A stretch of DNA of 18,855 bases from Alphaproteobacteria bacterium UBA2954 (GTDB lineage Bacteria > Pseudomonadota > Alphaproteobacteria > Puniceispirillales > Puniceispirillaceae): positions 1 through 18,855 of the forward strand of contig DEBO01000088.1 of the NCBI GenBank assembly GCA_002348585.1, given 5' to 3'. The position numbers were made by a program, and so were the translations under genes. The notes beneath the pieces were generated by a model that was not told the origin of the DNA, ran no database searches, and saw nothing but the letters and a program-made list of their open reading frames with translations. This document shows positions 1 to 7,393 of this stretch, piece by piece. Numbering within the stretch: the stretch's first letter is position 1; each line of letters starts with the position of its first letter.

Positions 1-723
1 CCAGGGCTGGCCCATAGCTGCCCTGCCAACCATTACACCAGCAGCTCCAGAATGGCTTAGTGCTGTTTTTGCAGTTTCATAGCTGGTAATATCTCCATTA
101 ATGAAAACAGGTATCCGAACAGAATCAACAACAACTCTGACAGCTAACCAATCAGCCCGTCCTTTATACATCTGGGAGCGTGTGCGCCCATGTATAGTTA
201 CCATTTGCACACCCGCCTGCTCAGCAATTTGCGCAATTTCTGGTGCATTCAGGGAAAAATCATCCCAGCCAAGACGGGTCTTTAAAGTCACTGGTAAAGA
301 TACAGCTCCGACAACAGCATCACAGATACGTTTTACACGCTCCGGTTCACGCATCAAAGCAGCTCCTGATTCTCTGCCTGTGACCTTTTTGGCCGGACAA
401 CCCATATTGATATCTATTAGACTGACCCCAATTTGTTCTGCCATCTGCGCGGCATCAGCCATCATTTGCGGATCCCACCCTGAGATTTGCAGCCCTACTG
501 GGGCTTCACTGCGCAAGTCAGCAGAGATCTTCTTCATTTCTGTGCGAATATCTGCCAACATGGCTTGACTAGCCACCATTTCACTAATCACAAGGCCGCC
601 ACCTGCCCGCCGCACCGCACGACGAAACGGCCGGTCAGTTATTCCCGACATAGGTGCCAAAATGACATCAGAAATGCTATTCATATCAGAAAAGCCTAAA
701 ATTTGGTCAAGAATGCTCGTCAT
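1..723 (-). CDS. dusB: tRNA-dihydrouridine synthase DusB, 3' end cut by window edge
   Basis: FMN-dependent enzyme that reduces uridine to dihydrouridine in the tRNA D-loop, using NADPH. The 241 visible residues form the start of the TIM barrel: an LAPMSGITDRPFR motif at about residues 22-34, then NMGCPAKKV at 106-114 with C109 as the expected catalytic cysteine that donates a proton to the uracil ring, then the TIHGRTRSQMYKG segment typical of the family. The C-terminal helical domain, about 80-100 residues, lies outside the window. I chose the ATG at 723. It has no Shine-Dalgarno sequence, but a good promoter places transcription start almost at this codon; an in-frame ATG at 684 is the alternative. 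In many alphaproteobacteria this gene (formerly nifR3) precedes ntrBC, which would lie just beyond the left edge; that is inference. It is divergent from ispDF. Confidence 0.96.
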   Translation of the reverse strand, partial: MTSILDQILGFSDMNSISDVILAPMSGITDRPFRRAVRRAGGGLVISEMVASQAMLADIRTEMKKISADLRSEAPVGLQISGWDPQMMADAAQMAEQIGVSLIDINMGCPAKKVTGRESGAALMREPERVKRICDAVVGAVSLPVTLKTRLGWDDFSLNAPEIAQIAEQAGVQMVTIHGRTRSQMYKGRADWLAVRVVVDSVRIPVFINGDITSYETAKTALSHSGAAGVMVGRAAMGQPW

Positions 724-730
724 AACTGCA

Positions 731-760
731 ATTATGCTTCATTTTATGAGAAAATGTCCA
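731..760 (-). promoter_or_regulatory. Candidate sigma-70 promoter for dusB
   Basis: Read on the minus strand, TGGACA (755-760, five of six matches to TTGACA) is followed after 18 bp by CATAAT (731-736, five of six matches to TATAAT). The predicted start of transcription is near 724-725, directly next to the dusB ATG at 723, which suggests a leaderless or nearly leaderless mRNA. This was found by eye and is not experimentally supported. Confidence 0.55.
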
Positions 761-786
761 GAACAGTGCACAATAATTGGGCAAGT

Positions 787-798
787 AATAATATTATT
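787..798. repeat. 12-bp AT-only perfect palindrome in the dusB-ispDF spacer
   Basis: AATAATATTATT is a perfect inverted repeat in the middle of the 172 bp divergent spacer (724-895). It lies upstream of both predicted promoters, where an operator could sit. Being made only of A and T, it may be chance in an AT-rich spacer. Nothing else stands out in this spacer apart from the two promoter candidates. Confidence 0.3.
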
Positions 799-834
799 TT
801 ACTGCAAAACCATCAACAGATGTGTTAGCTGAAC

Positions 835-864
835 TGGACAAGCCTGTCTCGCTCTGGCTAGATA
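835..864 (+). promoter_or_regulatory. Weak candidate promoter for ispDF-pgpA-cinA
   Basis: TGGACA (835-840) is followed after 18 bp by TAGATA (859-864). The -35 hexamer is identical to the one proposed for dusB and the spacer has the same length, but the -10 matches consensus at only three of six positions. Transcription would begin near 871, leaving a leader of about 25 nt that contains the AGGA-like ribosome binding site before the ATG at 896. Confidence 0.35.
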
Positions 865-895
865 CGTCTCATCGCATTAACAGGAAAACCCGTTG

Positions 896-2128
896 ATGAA
901 TACTGTGCAAGATAAAATGGATTTTATCATTCTCGCTGCTGGTAACGGCAACCGGTTTTTGTCTGCTGATTTATCTGCCAGACGCTCAAAGCAATTTCAG
1001 CTATTGGCAGGCAGGATGGTTCTTTTGCACAGTCTCGATGCTATCAGCCAATGGCCCTCTTGTGGACAGATTGTCATTGTTCTTCCGGAAGCGAGTGTAG
1101 AAAATGACATTCTGAATTATTTGGAGAAAGAGGCAAAGGAAATTCCTGTTTCTGTGTGTTTTGCTTCTGGCGGCTCAAGCCGATCAGCATCAACCTTGAA
1201 TGGTCTTAAAACCCTGTCGACTCTTACACCGAATAAGCTGGTAGCAATCCATGATGCTGTTCGCCCGTTTGTGCCACACCAAGTTCTTGATGATTTATAT
1301 GCTGCCTGCGCAGGCGGAGCAGATGCTGCCATACCTTCTCTGCCGATGACAGACACAGTCAAACATGTTGATCAAACAAAGACAGTTTTAAACACGATTG
1401 ATAGAGGCACATTGAAAAGGGCGCAAACACCGCAGGCTTTCCTCTTTGATAAAATTTACCGCCTTCACCAGGAAAATGCGGATAAAAGAGGTAAGCAGCC
1501 TGTCACTGATGATGCAAGCCTCGCTGAAACTGCTGGATTAACAGTGGTCTGCGTTGAAGGGTCGAGCCAGCTAAAAAAAATTACCTTTGCTGAAGATTTG
1601 AATATAATGCAAAACCAGCAGACAGAAATACGCACCGCAAGCGGATTTGACGTACATCGTTTTTCAACAGAAAAACCAGGCCCCATAATGATTTGTGGTG
1701 TTGCCATTGAACATAAATACGGTCTTATTGCACATTCAGATGGTGATGTCGGGCTACATGCGCTATGCGATGCTGTGTTAGGGGCATCGTCTAATGGCGA
1801 CATAGGCCAGCACTTTCCCCCATCTGATGAGAAATGGAAAGACACCTCCTCAGCTCAGTTCCTGCAGTTTGCCCTTGAGAAGGTGAAGGAGGCAGGTGGA
1901 TCCGTTACATTGCTAGATGTAACGCTGATTTGTGAGGCTCCAAAAATTGGACCACATAGAGACAAGATTCGCGAACGTCTTGCTGAAATTACCGGATTGC
2001 CGCTAAATAGGTTGTCTGTGAAGGCTACAACAAGTGAACGGCTTGGCTTCACAGGTCGAGGCGAAGGCATTGCCGCATTCGCACAAGCATCTGTTCGCCT
2101 GCCTACCTCATATGGTGAGCAAGGTTAA
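896..2128 (+). CDS. ispDF: Bifunctional IspD/IspF, isoprenoid precursor synthesis (MEP pathway)
   Basis: The fusion joins 2-C-methyl-D-erythritol 4-phosphate cytidylyltransferase (IspD, about residues 8-240) to 2-C-methyl-D-erythritol 2,4-cyclodiphosphate synthase (IspF, about 246-405). These are two non-consecutive steps of the non-mevalonate pathway to IPP and DMAPP. The IspD part shows the LAAGNGNR nucleotide loop, IHDAVRPFV, a TPQAF motif and VTDDASLAE. The IspF part shows GFDVHRF and [18 protein letters not shown], giving D252, H254 and H288 as expected metal ligands, and a C-terminal [16 protein letters not shown]. Total length is 410 residues, normal for alphaproteobacterial fusions. 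I chose the ATG at 896 over a TTG at 893; an AGGA lies about 10 nt upstream. The stop overlaps the next ATG (TAATG). The IspD loop is unusual: the conserved lysine before QF is preceded by Ser instead of Pro, and the gap from Arg20 is longer than usual. Confidence 0.96.
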   Translation: MNTVQDKMDFIILAAGNGNRFLSADLSARRSKQFQLLAGRMVLLHSLDAISQWPSCGQIVIVLPEASVENDILNYLEKEAKEIPVSVCFASGGSSRSASTLNGLKTLSTLTPNKLVAIHDAVRPFVPHQVLDDLYAACAGGADAAIPSLPMTDTVKHVDQTKTVLNTIDRGTLKRAQTPQAFLFDKIYRLHQENADKRGKQPVTDDASLAETAGLTVVCVEGSSQLKKITFAEDLNIMQNQQTEIRTASGFDVHRFSTEKPGPIMICGVAIEHKYGLIAHSDGDVGLHALCDAVLGASSNGDIGQHFPPSDEKWKDTSSAQFLQFALEKVKEAGGSVTLLDVTLICEAPKIGPHRDKIRERLAEITGLPLNRLSVKATTSERLGFTGRGEGIAAFAQASVRLPTSYGEQG

Positions 2129-2595
2129 TGTCTGTTTTTTTAGCACACCTAGCAACGCTTGGACCAATTGGCCGCTATTTACCAGCGCCCGGAACAATAG
2201 GCTCTATTTTAGCGTTAATCGCCGGGTTTTTTCTAGCAAAGAATGGCTTTATGATGTTATTTTCAGCACTGTTGGTGGTCACTCTATTAGGTACGTTTGC
2301 TGCTGATGCCTATTCACAACTAACAAATACAAATGATGCAGGCGAAATTATTATCGATGAAGTCGCCGGACAATGGCTGGTGCTCTTATGCATTCCCCCC
2401 AATATAGACTCAGCCCTGTTATGGTATGGTGCTGGGTTTATACTGTTCAGGCTATTTGATATTCTTAAACCCTGGCCGATATCTGTTGCTGAGAAGCTGC
2501 CAGGCGGAATTGGGGTAATGGCAGATGATGTGGTGGCAGGTACATTGGCAGGTATGGCGCTGCTGATAGCGCAATTATTTATCTACCCCACCTGA
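2128..2595 (+). CDS. pgpA: Phosphatidylglycerophosphatase A
   Basis: Inner-membrane enzyme that dephosphorylates phosphatidylglycerol phosphate to phosphatidylglycerol, a major anionic phospholipid. The 155 residues fit the PgpA family. Recognisable blocks are APGTIGS (about 25-31), an acidic DEVAGQWL (about 78-85), FRLFDILKPWPI (about 107-118) and GIGVMADDVVAG (about 127-138). Several hydrophobic stretches, including about 27-60, 83-105 and 138-153, should span the membrane. The ATG overlaps the ispDF stop in a TAATG arrangement, so translation is probably coupled. No separate ribosome binding site stands out. Operon membership with ispDF and cinA is inferred from the overlap and the 27 bp gap that follows. 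Confidence 0.95.
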   Translation: MSVFLAHLATLGPIGRYLPAPGTIGSILALIAGFFLAKNGFMMLFSALLVVTLLGTFAADAYSQLTNTNDAGEIIIDEVAGQWLVLLCIPPNIDSALLWYGAGFILFRLFDILKPWPISVAEKLPGGIGVMADDVVAGTLAGMALLIAQLFIYPT

Positions 2596-2622
2596 ATACC
2601 TGAAAGGCAAAAGGAAAACCAA

Positions 2623-3099
2623 ATGCTTGAAGATGCCCCTGCACTTATCGAAAAACTTACCGCGTCCAAACAGACCTTAACCACGGTAGAATCCTGTACA
2701 GGCGGGCTTTTATTTGGTCATCTTACCGCCGTTTCGGGTGCATCTTCTGTATTGGATCGCGGATTTATTACTTACAGCAACCAAGCCAAACAAGAAATGG
2801 TTGGGGTAACAGCGGAGACCTTGGCAGTGTTCGGTGCTGTCTCACAGCAAACTGCTGAGGAAATGGCAAAAGGTGGGCGTCAAACCGCGAACACAGATTT
2901 ATCCATTTCATTGACAGGAATTGCTGGCCCAGGTGGCGGTTCAGCTGAAAAGCCTGTCGGCCTTGTCTGGATATCTGCAATTCGCAAAGATGGAATTCAG
3001 CAAACAGAACGTCACCTGTTCACAGGAGACAGACAGCATATTCGTATATTAGCATGCACACACGCAATATCACTGCTGCTGCGCATGTCATCAAGCTAA
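2623..3099 (+). CDS. CinA C-terminal-domain protein, likely nicotinamide-nucleotide amidase (PncC type)
   Basis: The protein has 158 residues and is a stand-alone CinA C-terminal domain without the N-terminal MoeA-like domain of full-length CinA. Matching blocks are TTVESCTGGLL (about 20-30), RGFITYSNQAK, GAVSQQTAEEMA and TGIAGPGGGSAEKPVG. Family members deamidate nicotinamide mononucleotide to nicotinic acid mononucleotide, recycling NMN from ligase and ADP-ribosyl reactions; that role is by homology and the gene has historically been named cinA or pncC. An AAGGAAA sequence before the ATG at 2623 supports the start. It is the last gene of the ispDF-pgpA-cinA group and its stop lies only 4 bp from the stop of the opposing COQ10/RatA-like gene. 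Confidence 0.92.
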   Translation: MLEDAPALIEKLTASKQTLTTVESCTGGLLFGHLTAVSGASSVLDRGFITYSNQAKQEMVGVTAETLAVFGAVSQQTAEEMAKGGRQTANTDLSISLTGIAGPGGGSAEKPVGLVWISAIRKDGIQQTERHLFTGDRQHIRILACTHAISLLLRMSSS

Positions 3100-3103
3100 G
3101 TCA

Positions 3104-3553
3104 TTACTTTTGTTTTAACTTAAGTGTGTAAAGCTGGTCGGCACGAGCCTCAAATGCGCGGACCATACGTCTTACTGCTTCTGTGAACAAGCTTTCTATG
3201 ACTGTTTGTAACAGGCGAGATTTGAATTCGAAATCCACATAAAAATCGATCATGCAGCCGCCAGGATGTTGAATAAATTTCCATCTATTTGTCAGATATT
3301 TAAATGGGCCTTCTGCATATTCTACTTTGATGATAAGATTTTTTCTATCCATCTGAATATGAGATGTGAATTGTTCTTTGAACACCTGAAAACCGATAAT
3401 CAGATCGGCAACAAGTGTTGTGTCTGTCTGTGTCCGAATCCGGGACGCCAGACACCAGGGCAGAAATTCAGGATACCGCCTTACATCGGCAACCAGGTCA
3501 AAAAGCTGCTCAGGGGAATGACGGATTAGACGCTGTTCAGCATGGGTTGTCAT
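3104..3553 (-). CDS. START/SRPBCC-fold protein of the COQ10 / RatA family
   Basis: The 149-residue protein is a Bet v1-like (SRPBCC) lipid-binding fold of the polyketide cyclase/COQ10 family, related to mitochondrial Coq10, which binds coenzyme Q, and to E. coli RatA, described as a ribosome-association toxin. Diagnostic blocks are the N-terminal HSPEQLFDLVADVRRYPEFLPW, YAEGPFKYLTNRWKF in the middle and a C-terminal amphipathic helix (ESLFTEAVRRMVRAFEAR). The ubiquinone-chaperone role is the better guess in an alphaproteobacterium; a toxin role cannot be supported here and no antitoxin partner is beside it. I chose the ATG at 3553, with GAGGAG about 10 nt upstream. A GTG at 3571 that overlaps the lipA stop would add six residues. 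It is the last gene of the minus-strand run and very close to lipA, so it is probably co-transcribed. Confidence 0.9.
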   Translation of the reverse strand: MTTHAEQRLIRHSPEQLFDLVADVRRYPEFLPWCLASRIRTQTDTTLVADLIIGFQVFKEQFTSHIQMDRKNLIIKVEYAEGPFKYLTNRWKFIQHPGGCMIDFYVDFEFKSRLLQTVIESLFTEAVRRMVRAFEARADQLYTLKLKQK

Positions 3554-3567
3554 TGAAGAGCTTCTCC

Positions 3568-4536
3568 TCACACATTCTGTGAGGTTGTCTGCGCAAGCCG
3601 CCTAAGCCGTTCAAGCTGAAGAGCAGCGAAATCTGTGTCAGCATGATAGGAGGAGCGTGTTAAAGGTGTTGATGCCATCATTAAAAACCCCTTTTCCTGT
3701 CCCCAGACCGCATAGGCTTCAAATTGTTCGGGCGTCACAAAGCGGTCAACAGCGGCATGTTTTGGGGTAGGCTGTAAATACTGACCAATAGTCATAAAAT
3801 CGACATCTGCTGCCCTCAGATGTTCCATCATTTCTGCAACTTCTTCGTCAGTTTCACCCAAACCAACCATAATACCGGACTTTGTAAAAATAGATGGATC
3901 AAGTGCTTTGACCTGTTTCAGCACGTCCAGAGAATGCGCATAACGTGCACCAGGACGAACAGGCTTATATAAGCGCTCAACCGTCTCCATATTGTGATTA
4001 AACACGTCAGGCTTTGCCGCCACTACCTGTTCAACAGCCCCTTCTTTGCGCAAAAAATCAGGTGTCAGCACTTCTATTGTCGTCTCTGGTGAGCTAAACC
4101 GGATAGAAGCAATTGTCCGGGCAAAATGATCTGCCCCGCCATCATCCAAATCATCCCTGTCCACAGAAGTGATCACAACATGGCGCAGGCCAAGACGGGC
4201 AACCGCCTCAGCAACATGGTTAGGTTCATGCGGATCAAGCAAATCAGGCCGGCCTGTTGCCACATTACAAAACGCACAGGCCCGTGTGCACACAGATCCC
4301 AAAATCATCATGGTGGCATGTTTATTTGCCCAGCATTCACCAATATTTGGGCAGGCAGCCTCCTCACAAACAGTCACAAGGTCAAGATCACGCATCAGAC
4401 TTTTAGTCTCTGAAAATGCGCCCGCGCGGGGGGCCTTTACCCGCAGCCACTCCGGGCGGCGAGGTTGCGGTCTGTCCTCATTACGTCTCTTTTCTGGATG
4501 CCGAGCGGCACCTTTTGTCAGATTTGGATACGGCAT
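3568..4536 (-). CDS. lipA: Lipoyl synthase LipA
   Basis: Radical SAM enzyme that inserts two sulfurs into octanoyl chains on lipoyl domains, making the lipoyl cofactor of pyruvate and 2-oxoglutarate dehydrogenases and the glycine cleavage system. The auxiliary 4Fe-4S cluster cysteines are C57, C62 and C68 ([12 protein letters not shown]). The radical SAM cluster is C83, C87 and C90 (CTRACAFC). The C-terminal RSSYHAD carries the serine known to ligate the auxiliary cluster. The 322 residues match the family. Start is the ATG at 4536, with only a weak purine-rich binding site. It lies 110 bp downstream of lpd and supplies the cofactor for the two lipoyl-bearing subunits encoded just upstream. 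A perfect 13-bp inverted repeat lies 20-32 bp before the start. Confidence 0.97.
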   Translation of the reverse strand: MPYPNLTKGAARHPEKRRNEDRPQPRRPEWLRVKAPRAGAFSETKSLMRDLDLVTVCEEAACPNIGECWANKHATMMILGSVCTRACAFCNVATGRPDLLDPHEPNHVAEAVARLGLRHVVITSVDRDDLDDGGADHFARTIASIRFSSPETTIEVLTPDFLRKEGAVEQVVAAKPDVFNHNMETVERLYKPVRPGARYAHSLDVLKQVKALDPSIFTKSGIMVGLGETDEEVAEMMEHLRAADVDFMTIGQYLQPTPKHAAVDRFVTPEQFEAYAVWGQEKGFLMMASTPLTRSSYHADTDFAALQLERLRRLAQTTSQNV

Positions 4537-4555
4537 TCTTTGTTACTCTCTGTGT

Positions 4556-4568
4556 GACAGCAGCTGTC
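4556..4568. repeat. Perfect inverted repeat upstream of lipA
   Basis: GACAGC-A-GCTGTC lies in the 110 bp lpd-lipA spacer (4537-4646), 20-32 bp upstream of the lipA ATG. It could be an operator or a small RNA stem in the lipA leader; with a one-base centre it cannot fold as a hairpin without opening the inner pairs. It has no T-tract and is not a terminator. I see no strong promoter hexamers in the spacer. Confidence 0.5.
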
Positions 4569-4646
4569 CCTTGCAAGTGCCTACATCAGTTCTTGTCTTG
4601 AAAAAAGACTACACACACGCCTTTTTCAAATATGGCCACAAATCAT

Positions 4647-6059
4647 TTAAAAATGGATCGCTTTGCCATAGGCATCGAGCACGGCCTCATGCATGGCTTC
4701 AGACAGTGTTGGATGCGGAAAAATCGTCTGCATTAGCTCAGTCTCGGTCGTCTCCAATGTCTGCGCAACAACATAGCCTTGAATCAGTTCTGTAACCTCT
4801 GGGCCGATCATATGCGCGCCCAGTAACGCGCCTGTCTTTTCATCAAAAATAGTTTTGATCAGCCCCTCATCTTCACCCAGCGCGATCGCCTTACCATTAC
4901 CCAGAAACGGAAATTTGCCGACCTTAATCTTATAGCCCTGCTCTTTGGCCTTGGCTTCGCTGAGGCCGACTGAGGCCACCTGTGGGCGGCAATAGGTACA
5001 GCCCGGCACGGCCTCTGGTTTAATGGGATGCAGATTTCTCAGCCCCGCGATAGCCTCAATACATAAAATTCCCTCATGGCTGGCCTTATGGGCAAGCCAC
5101 GGTGCTCCGGTAACATCGCCTATGGCATAAAGGCCCGGCTCATCAGTTGCCATCACCTGATTGGTCACAATATGCCCTCGGTCTAGCTTGACCTTGGTTG
5201 CCTCTAGGCCAAGGCCTTCTGAATTGCCAACGATGCCTACCGCCATAATCACCTGTTCTGCAGATATGGCTTCTTGCTTGCCCTTCAGCATAACAGAGGC
5301 TGTGACAATGTTTTTGGTTTTTTCAAATGCCTTTAGCTGTGCAGAGGTGTGTATGGTAATCCCTCGCTTTTCAAAGGACTTATGCGCTAGAACTGAAATT
5401 TCAGCATCCTCAGCAGTCAAAATCCGGTCGAGTGCCTCGATAATCGTGACCTCGACACCCATGTCGCGATAAAAACTGGCAAATTCAATACCAATCGCCC
5501 CTGAACCAACAACAATCAGGGATTTTGGTATGGATTTGGGCACCATCGCTTCTTTATATGACAGGATTTGCGTACCGTCTGTTTCCAGCCCGGGCAGCTG
5601 GCGTGCACGTGCCCCGGTGGCGATGATGACGTGCCTTGCCTGTACCGTTTGTGCTGCCTTTCCGCCAATATCAATAGACCAGACATTCTGCTTGCACCCG
5701 GCCAGTTTGCCCGTGCCGTCAATCAAATCGACCTTGTTCTTCTTTAACAAGTGGGCAACCCCGTCGGATAAACGGCTGGACACCTTGCGTGAACGGGCCA
5801 CCACTTTTTCCAGATTCACTGAAACCTTGCCTTCAACTTCAATACCGAAGTCAGACAAATTTTCCAGATTATGGCGTAACTCCGCCGCCCGCAACAGGGC
5901 TTTGGTGGGGATACAGCCCCAGTTCAGACAAATCCCGCCTAAATGCTCACGCTCAACCAGACCGACCCGCATCCCCAACTGCGAGGCGCGTATCGCGGCA
6001 ACATAACCTCCTGGTCCGCCACCAATCACAAGAACATCAAATGAAGCTGTCTGTGTCAT
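4647..6059 (-). CDS. lpdA: Dihydrolipoyl dehydrogenase (E3)
   Basis: FAD flavoenzyme that reoxidises dihydrolipoyl groups on the E2 core with NAD+. The 470 residues are standard for the family. Visible parts are the FAD-binding VIGGGPGGYVAAIRA (about 11-25), the redox-active disulfide C44/C49 in GGICLNWGCIPTK, a second dinucleotide fold (VVGSGAIGIEFASF) for NAD, YAIGDVTG, and the C-terminal HPTLSEAMHEA with the His-Glu pair that serves as proton relay. I chose the ATG at 6059, where the FAD motif sits at the usual distance and AAAGG lies upstream. The frame stays open to 6164, but the added residues overlap pdhC and do not look like family sequence. It follows pdhC after 50 bp, so it is most likely the E3 of this PDH complex; sharing with the 2-oxoglutarate complex is possible. 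Confidence 0.97.
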   Translation of the reverse strand: MTQTASFDVLVIGGGPGGYVAAIRASQLGMRVGLVEREHLGGICLNWGCIPTKALLRAAELRHNLENLSDFGIEVEGKVSVNLEKVVARSRKVSSRLSDGVAHLLKKNKVDLIDGTGKLAGCKQNVWSIDIGGKAAQTVQARHVIIATGARARQLPGLETDGTQILSYKEAMVPKSIPKSLIVVGSGAIGIEFASFYRDMGVEVTIIEALDRILTAEDAEISVLAHKSFEKRGITIHTSAQLKAFEKTKNIVTASVMLKGKQEAISAEQVIMAVGIVGNSEGLGLEATKVKLDRGHIVTNQVMATDEPGLYAIGDVTGAPWLAHKASHEGILCIEAIAGLRNLHPIKPEAVPGCTYCRPQVASVGLSEAKAKEQGYKIKVGKFPFLGNGKAIALGEDEGLIKTIFDEKTGALLGAHMIGPEVTELIQGYVVAQTLETTETELMQTIFPHPTLSEAMHEAVLDAYGKAIHF

Positions 6060-6109
6060 CTTAACGACTACCTTTCTAAAATGGGTTTGTATCCAGCCTG
6101 TAATTTGGC

Positions 6110-7381
6110 CTACAACAGCATGGTGACAGGCTGTTCTATCGCGCGTTTGAAGGCCTGCAGCCATTTCGCCCCAAGAGCACCATCAACAATTCTGTGATCA
6201 GCAGATAATGTGACCGTCATCACTGTCGCCACAGCCAATTCACCATTTTTGACAACAGGGCGTTGCTCGCCAGTCCCCACCGCCAGGATTGCAGATTGCG
6301 GCGGATTGATAACAGCTGCAAATTCACGGATCCCAAACATACCCAGATTAGAGATGGTGAAGCTGCCGCCTGCATATTCAGACGGATCAAGGGTGCCTGC
6401 TCGGGCGCGGCTGGCTAAATCGGTGGTTTTACGTGATATATCAGCCAGACCAAGTTTTTGGACATCATGGATAACAGGGGTCACCAGACCACCATCAACT
6501 GCCACAGCCACACAAATATCAGCAGTGCTGAAATAGCGGCAACCCTCAGCTTCGAAATAACCGTTCACATCTGGTTCAGCCATAAGGGCAGCAGCAGTGG
6601 CTTTTACCACCATGTCATTGACTGAAATTTTCACGCTAGCCTCAGCCGCTTCATTAAGGGCCTTACGCGCGGTGAGTAAATTATCAATATCACAATCCAC
6701 AGACAGATAGAAGTGGGGCGCGGTCTGTTTTGACCGCTGCAGTCTGTCTGCAATCACGCGCCGCATCGCGTTATGCGGCACAAATCGCTCTTCAGCAGAG
6801 ACTGCGGCAGAAGCTGTCCGCGACATCGCGGCTGGCTGAACAGCAGTCCCGGACGCCCTAGAAGCCAGAGCTTCTTCCACATCTGCCCTGATGATTCGGC
6901 CATGCGGACCTGTTCCTGACAGACGGGCCAGCTCAAGACCAGCATCAGCGGCAATGCGCCGTGCCAGCGGGCTGGCAAACACCCGATCTGACCTGGCTGG
7001 TGATAAAGGAGCCAAAGCGGGTTGAACAGGACTTGTTGCCGCAGCTGGCACGGCGGCTGGCGCATCCTTTTGCGGCGTTGTTAAGGGGGCAACAGCTGGT
7101 ACGGCGGCAACCGCAGCAAGCGCGTCATCAACACTTTCTCCATCTTCTGCAAGAACCGCAATCAATTCATTCACAGCCACATTTTGTGTTCCTTCAGCAA
7201 CAGCCAGTTTTACCATAACACCGTCATCAAGGGCTTCAACTTCCATGGTCGCCTTATCAGTTTCAATTTCAGCTATGACGTCACCTGACTTGACGCTGTC
7301 TCCCTCTTTGACCAGCCAGCGTGCAAGTGTGCCTTCTGTCATGGTTGGCGAAAGTGCCGGCATAAAAACAGATACAGACAT
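6110..7381 (-). CDS. pdhC: Pyruvate dehydrogenase E2, dihydrolipoyllysine acetyltransferase
   Basis: Core subunit of the pyruvate dehydrogenase complex; it moves the acetyl group from lipoyl-lysine to CoA. Domain order over 423 residues is: one lipoyl domain (1-80, with K43 in DKATMEVEA as lipoylation site), an Ala/Pro-rich flexible linker (about 84-128), a peripheral subunit-binding domain (133-170, with FASPLARRIA and GTGPHGRI), a second short Ala-rich linker, and the catalytic domain (about 195-423) ending in SADHRIVDGALGA with H396 and D400. I chose the ATG at 7381 because a strong AAGGAGG at 7387-7393 precedes it and the lipoyl domain begins immediately. An open extension to 7489 lies inside pdhB and is rejected. 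The ribosome binding site overlaps the pdhB stop, so translational coupling is likely. Confidence 0.97.
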   Translation of the reverse strand: MSVSVFMPALSPTMTEGTLARWLVKEGDSVKSGDVIAEIETDKATMEVEALDDGVMVKLAVAEGTQNVAVNELIAVLAEDGESVDDALAAVAAVPAVAPLTTPQKDAPAAVPAAATSPVQPALAPLSPARSDRVFASPLARRIAADAGLELARLSGTGPHGRIIRADVEEALASRASGTAVQPAAMSRTASAAVSAEERFVPHNAMRRVIADRLQRSKQTAPHFYLSVDCDIDNLLTARKALNEAAEASVKISVNDMVVKATAAALMAEPDVNGYFEAEGCRYFSTADICVAVAVDGGLVTPVIHDVQKLGLADISRKTTDLASRARAGTLDPSEYAGGSFTISNLGMFGIREFAAVINPPQSAILAVGTGEQRPVVKNGELAVATVMTVTLSADHRIVDGALGAKWLQAFKRAIEQPVTMLL

Positions 7382-7386
7382 ATCAG

Positions 7387-7393
7387 CCTCCTT
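7387..7393 (-). promoter_or_regulatory. Strong pdhC ribosome binding site overlapping the pdhB stop
   Basis: AAGGAGG on the minus strand lies 5 nt before the pdhC ATG (7381), and its first two bases are the last two bases of the pdhB TAA (7392-7394). It settles the pdhC start and suggests that ribosomes ending pdhB can reinitiate on pdhC, favouring balanced amounts of E1 beta and E2. Confidence 0.85.

Noticed and set aside
3104..3553. A toxin-antitoxin system based on similarity to RatA
   Set aside because: The family is named for E. coli RatA, but alphaproteobacterial members beside lipA fit the COQ10 role better, and no partner antitoxin gene is adjacent.
4169..4795. A 208-codon open frame on the plus strand opposite lipA and the end of lpd
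   Set aside because: It is antisense to two well-supported genes, its product resembles no known family and is rich in Arg, Ser and Cys in a biased way, and it has no convincing ribosome binding site.
6060..6164. N-terminal extension of Lpd by 35 residues
   Set aside because: The extension overlaps the end of pdhC, and the FAD motif is at the normal distance from the ATG at 6059, which has its own ribosome binding site.
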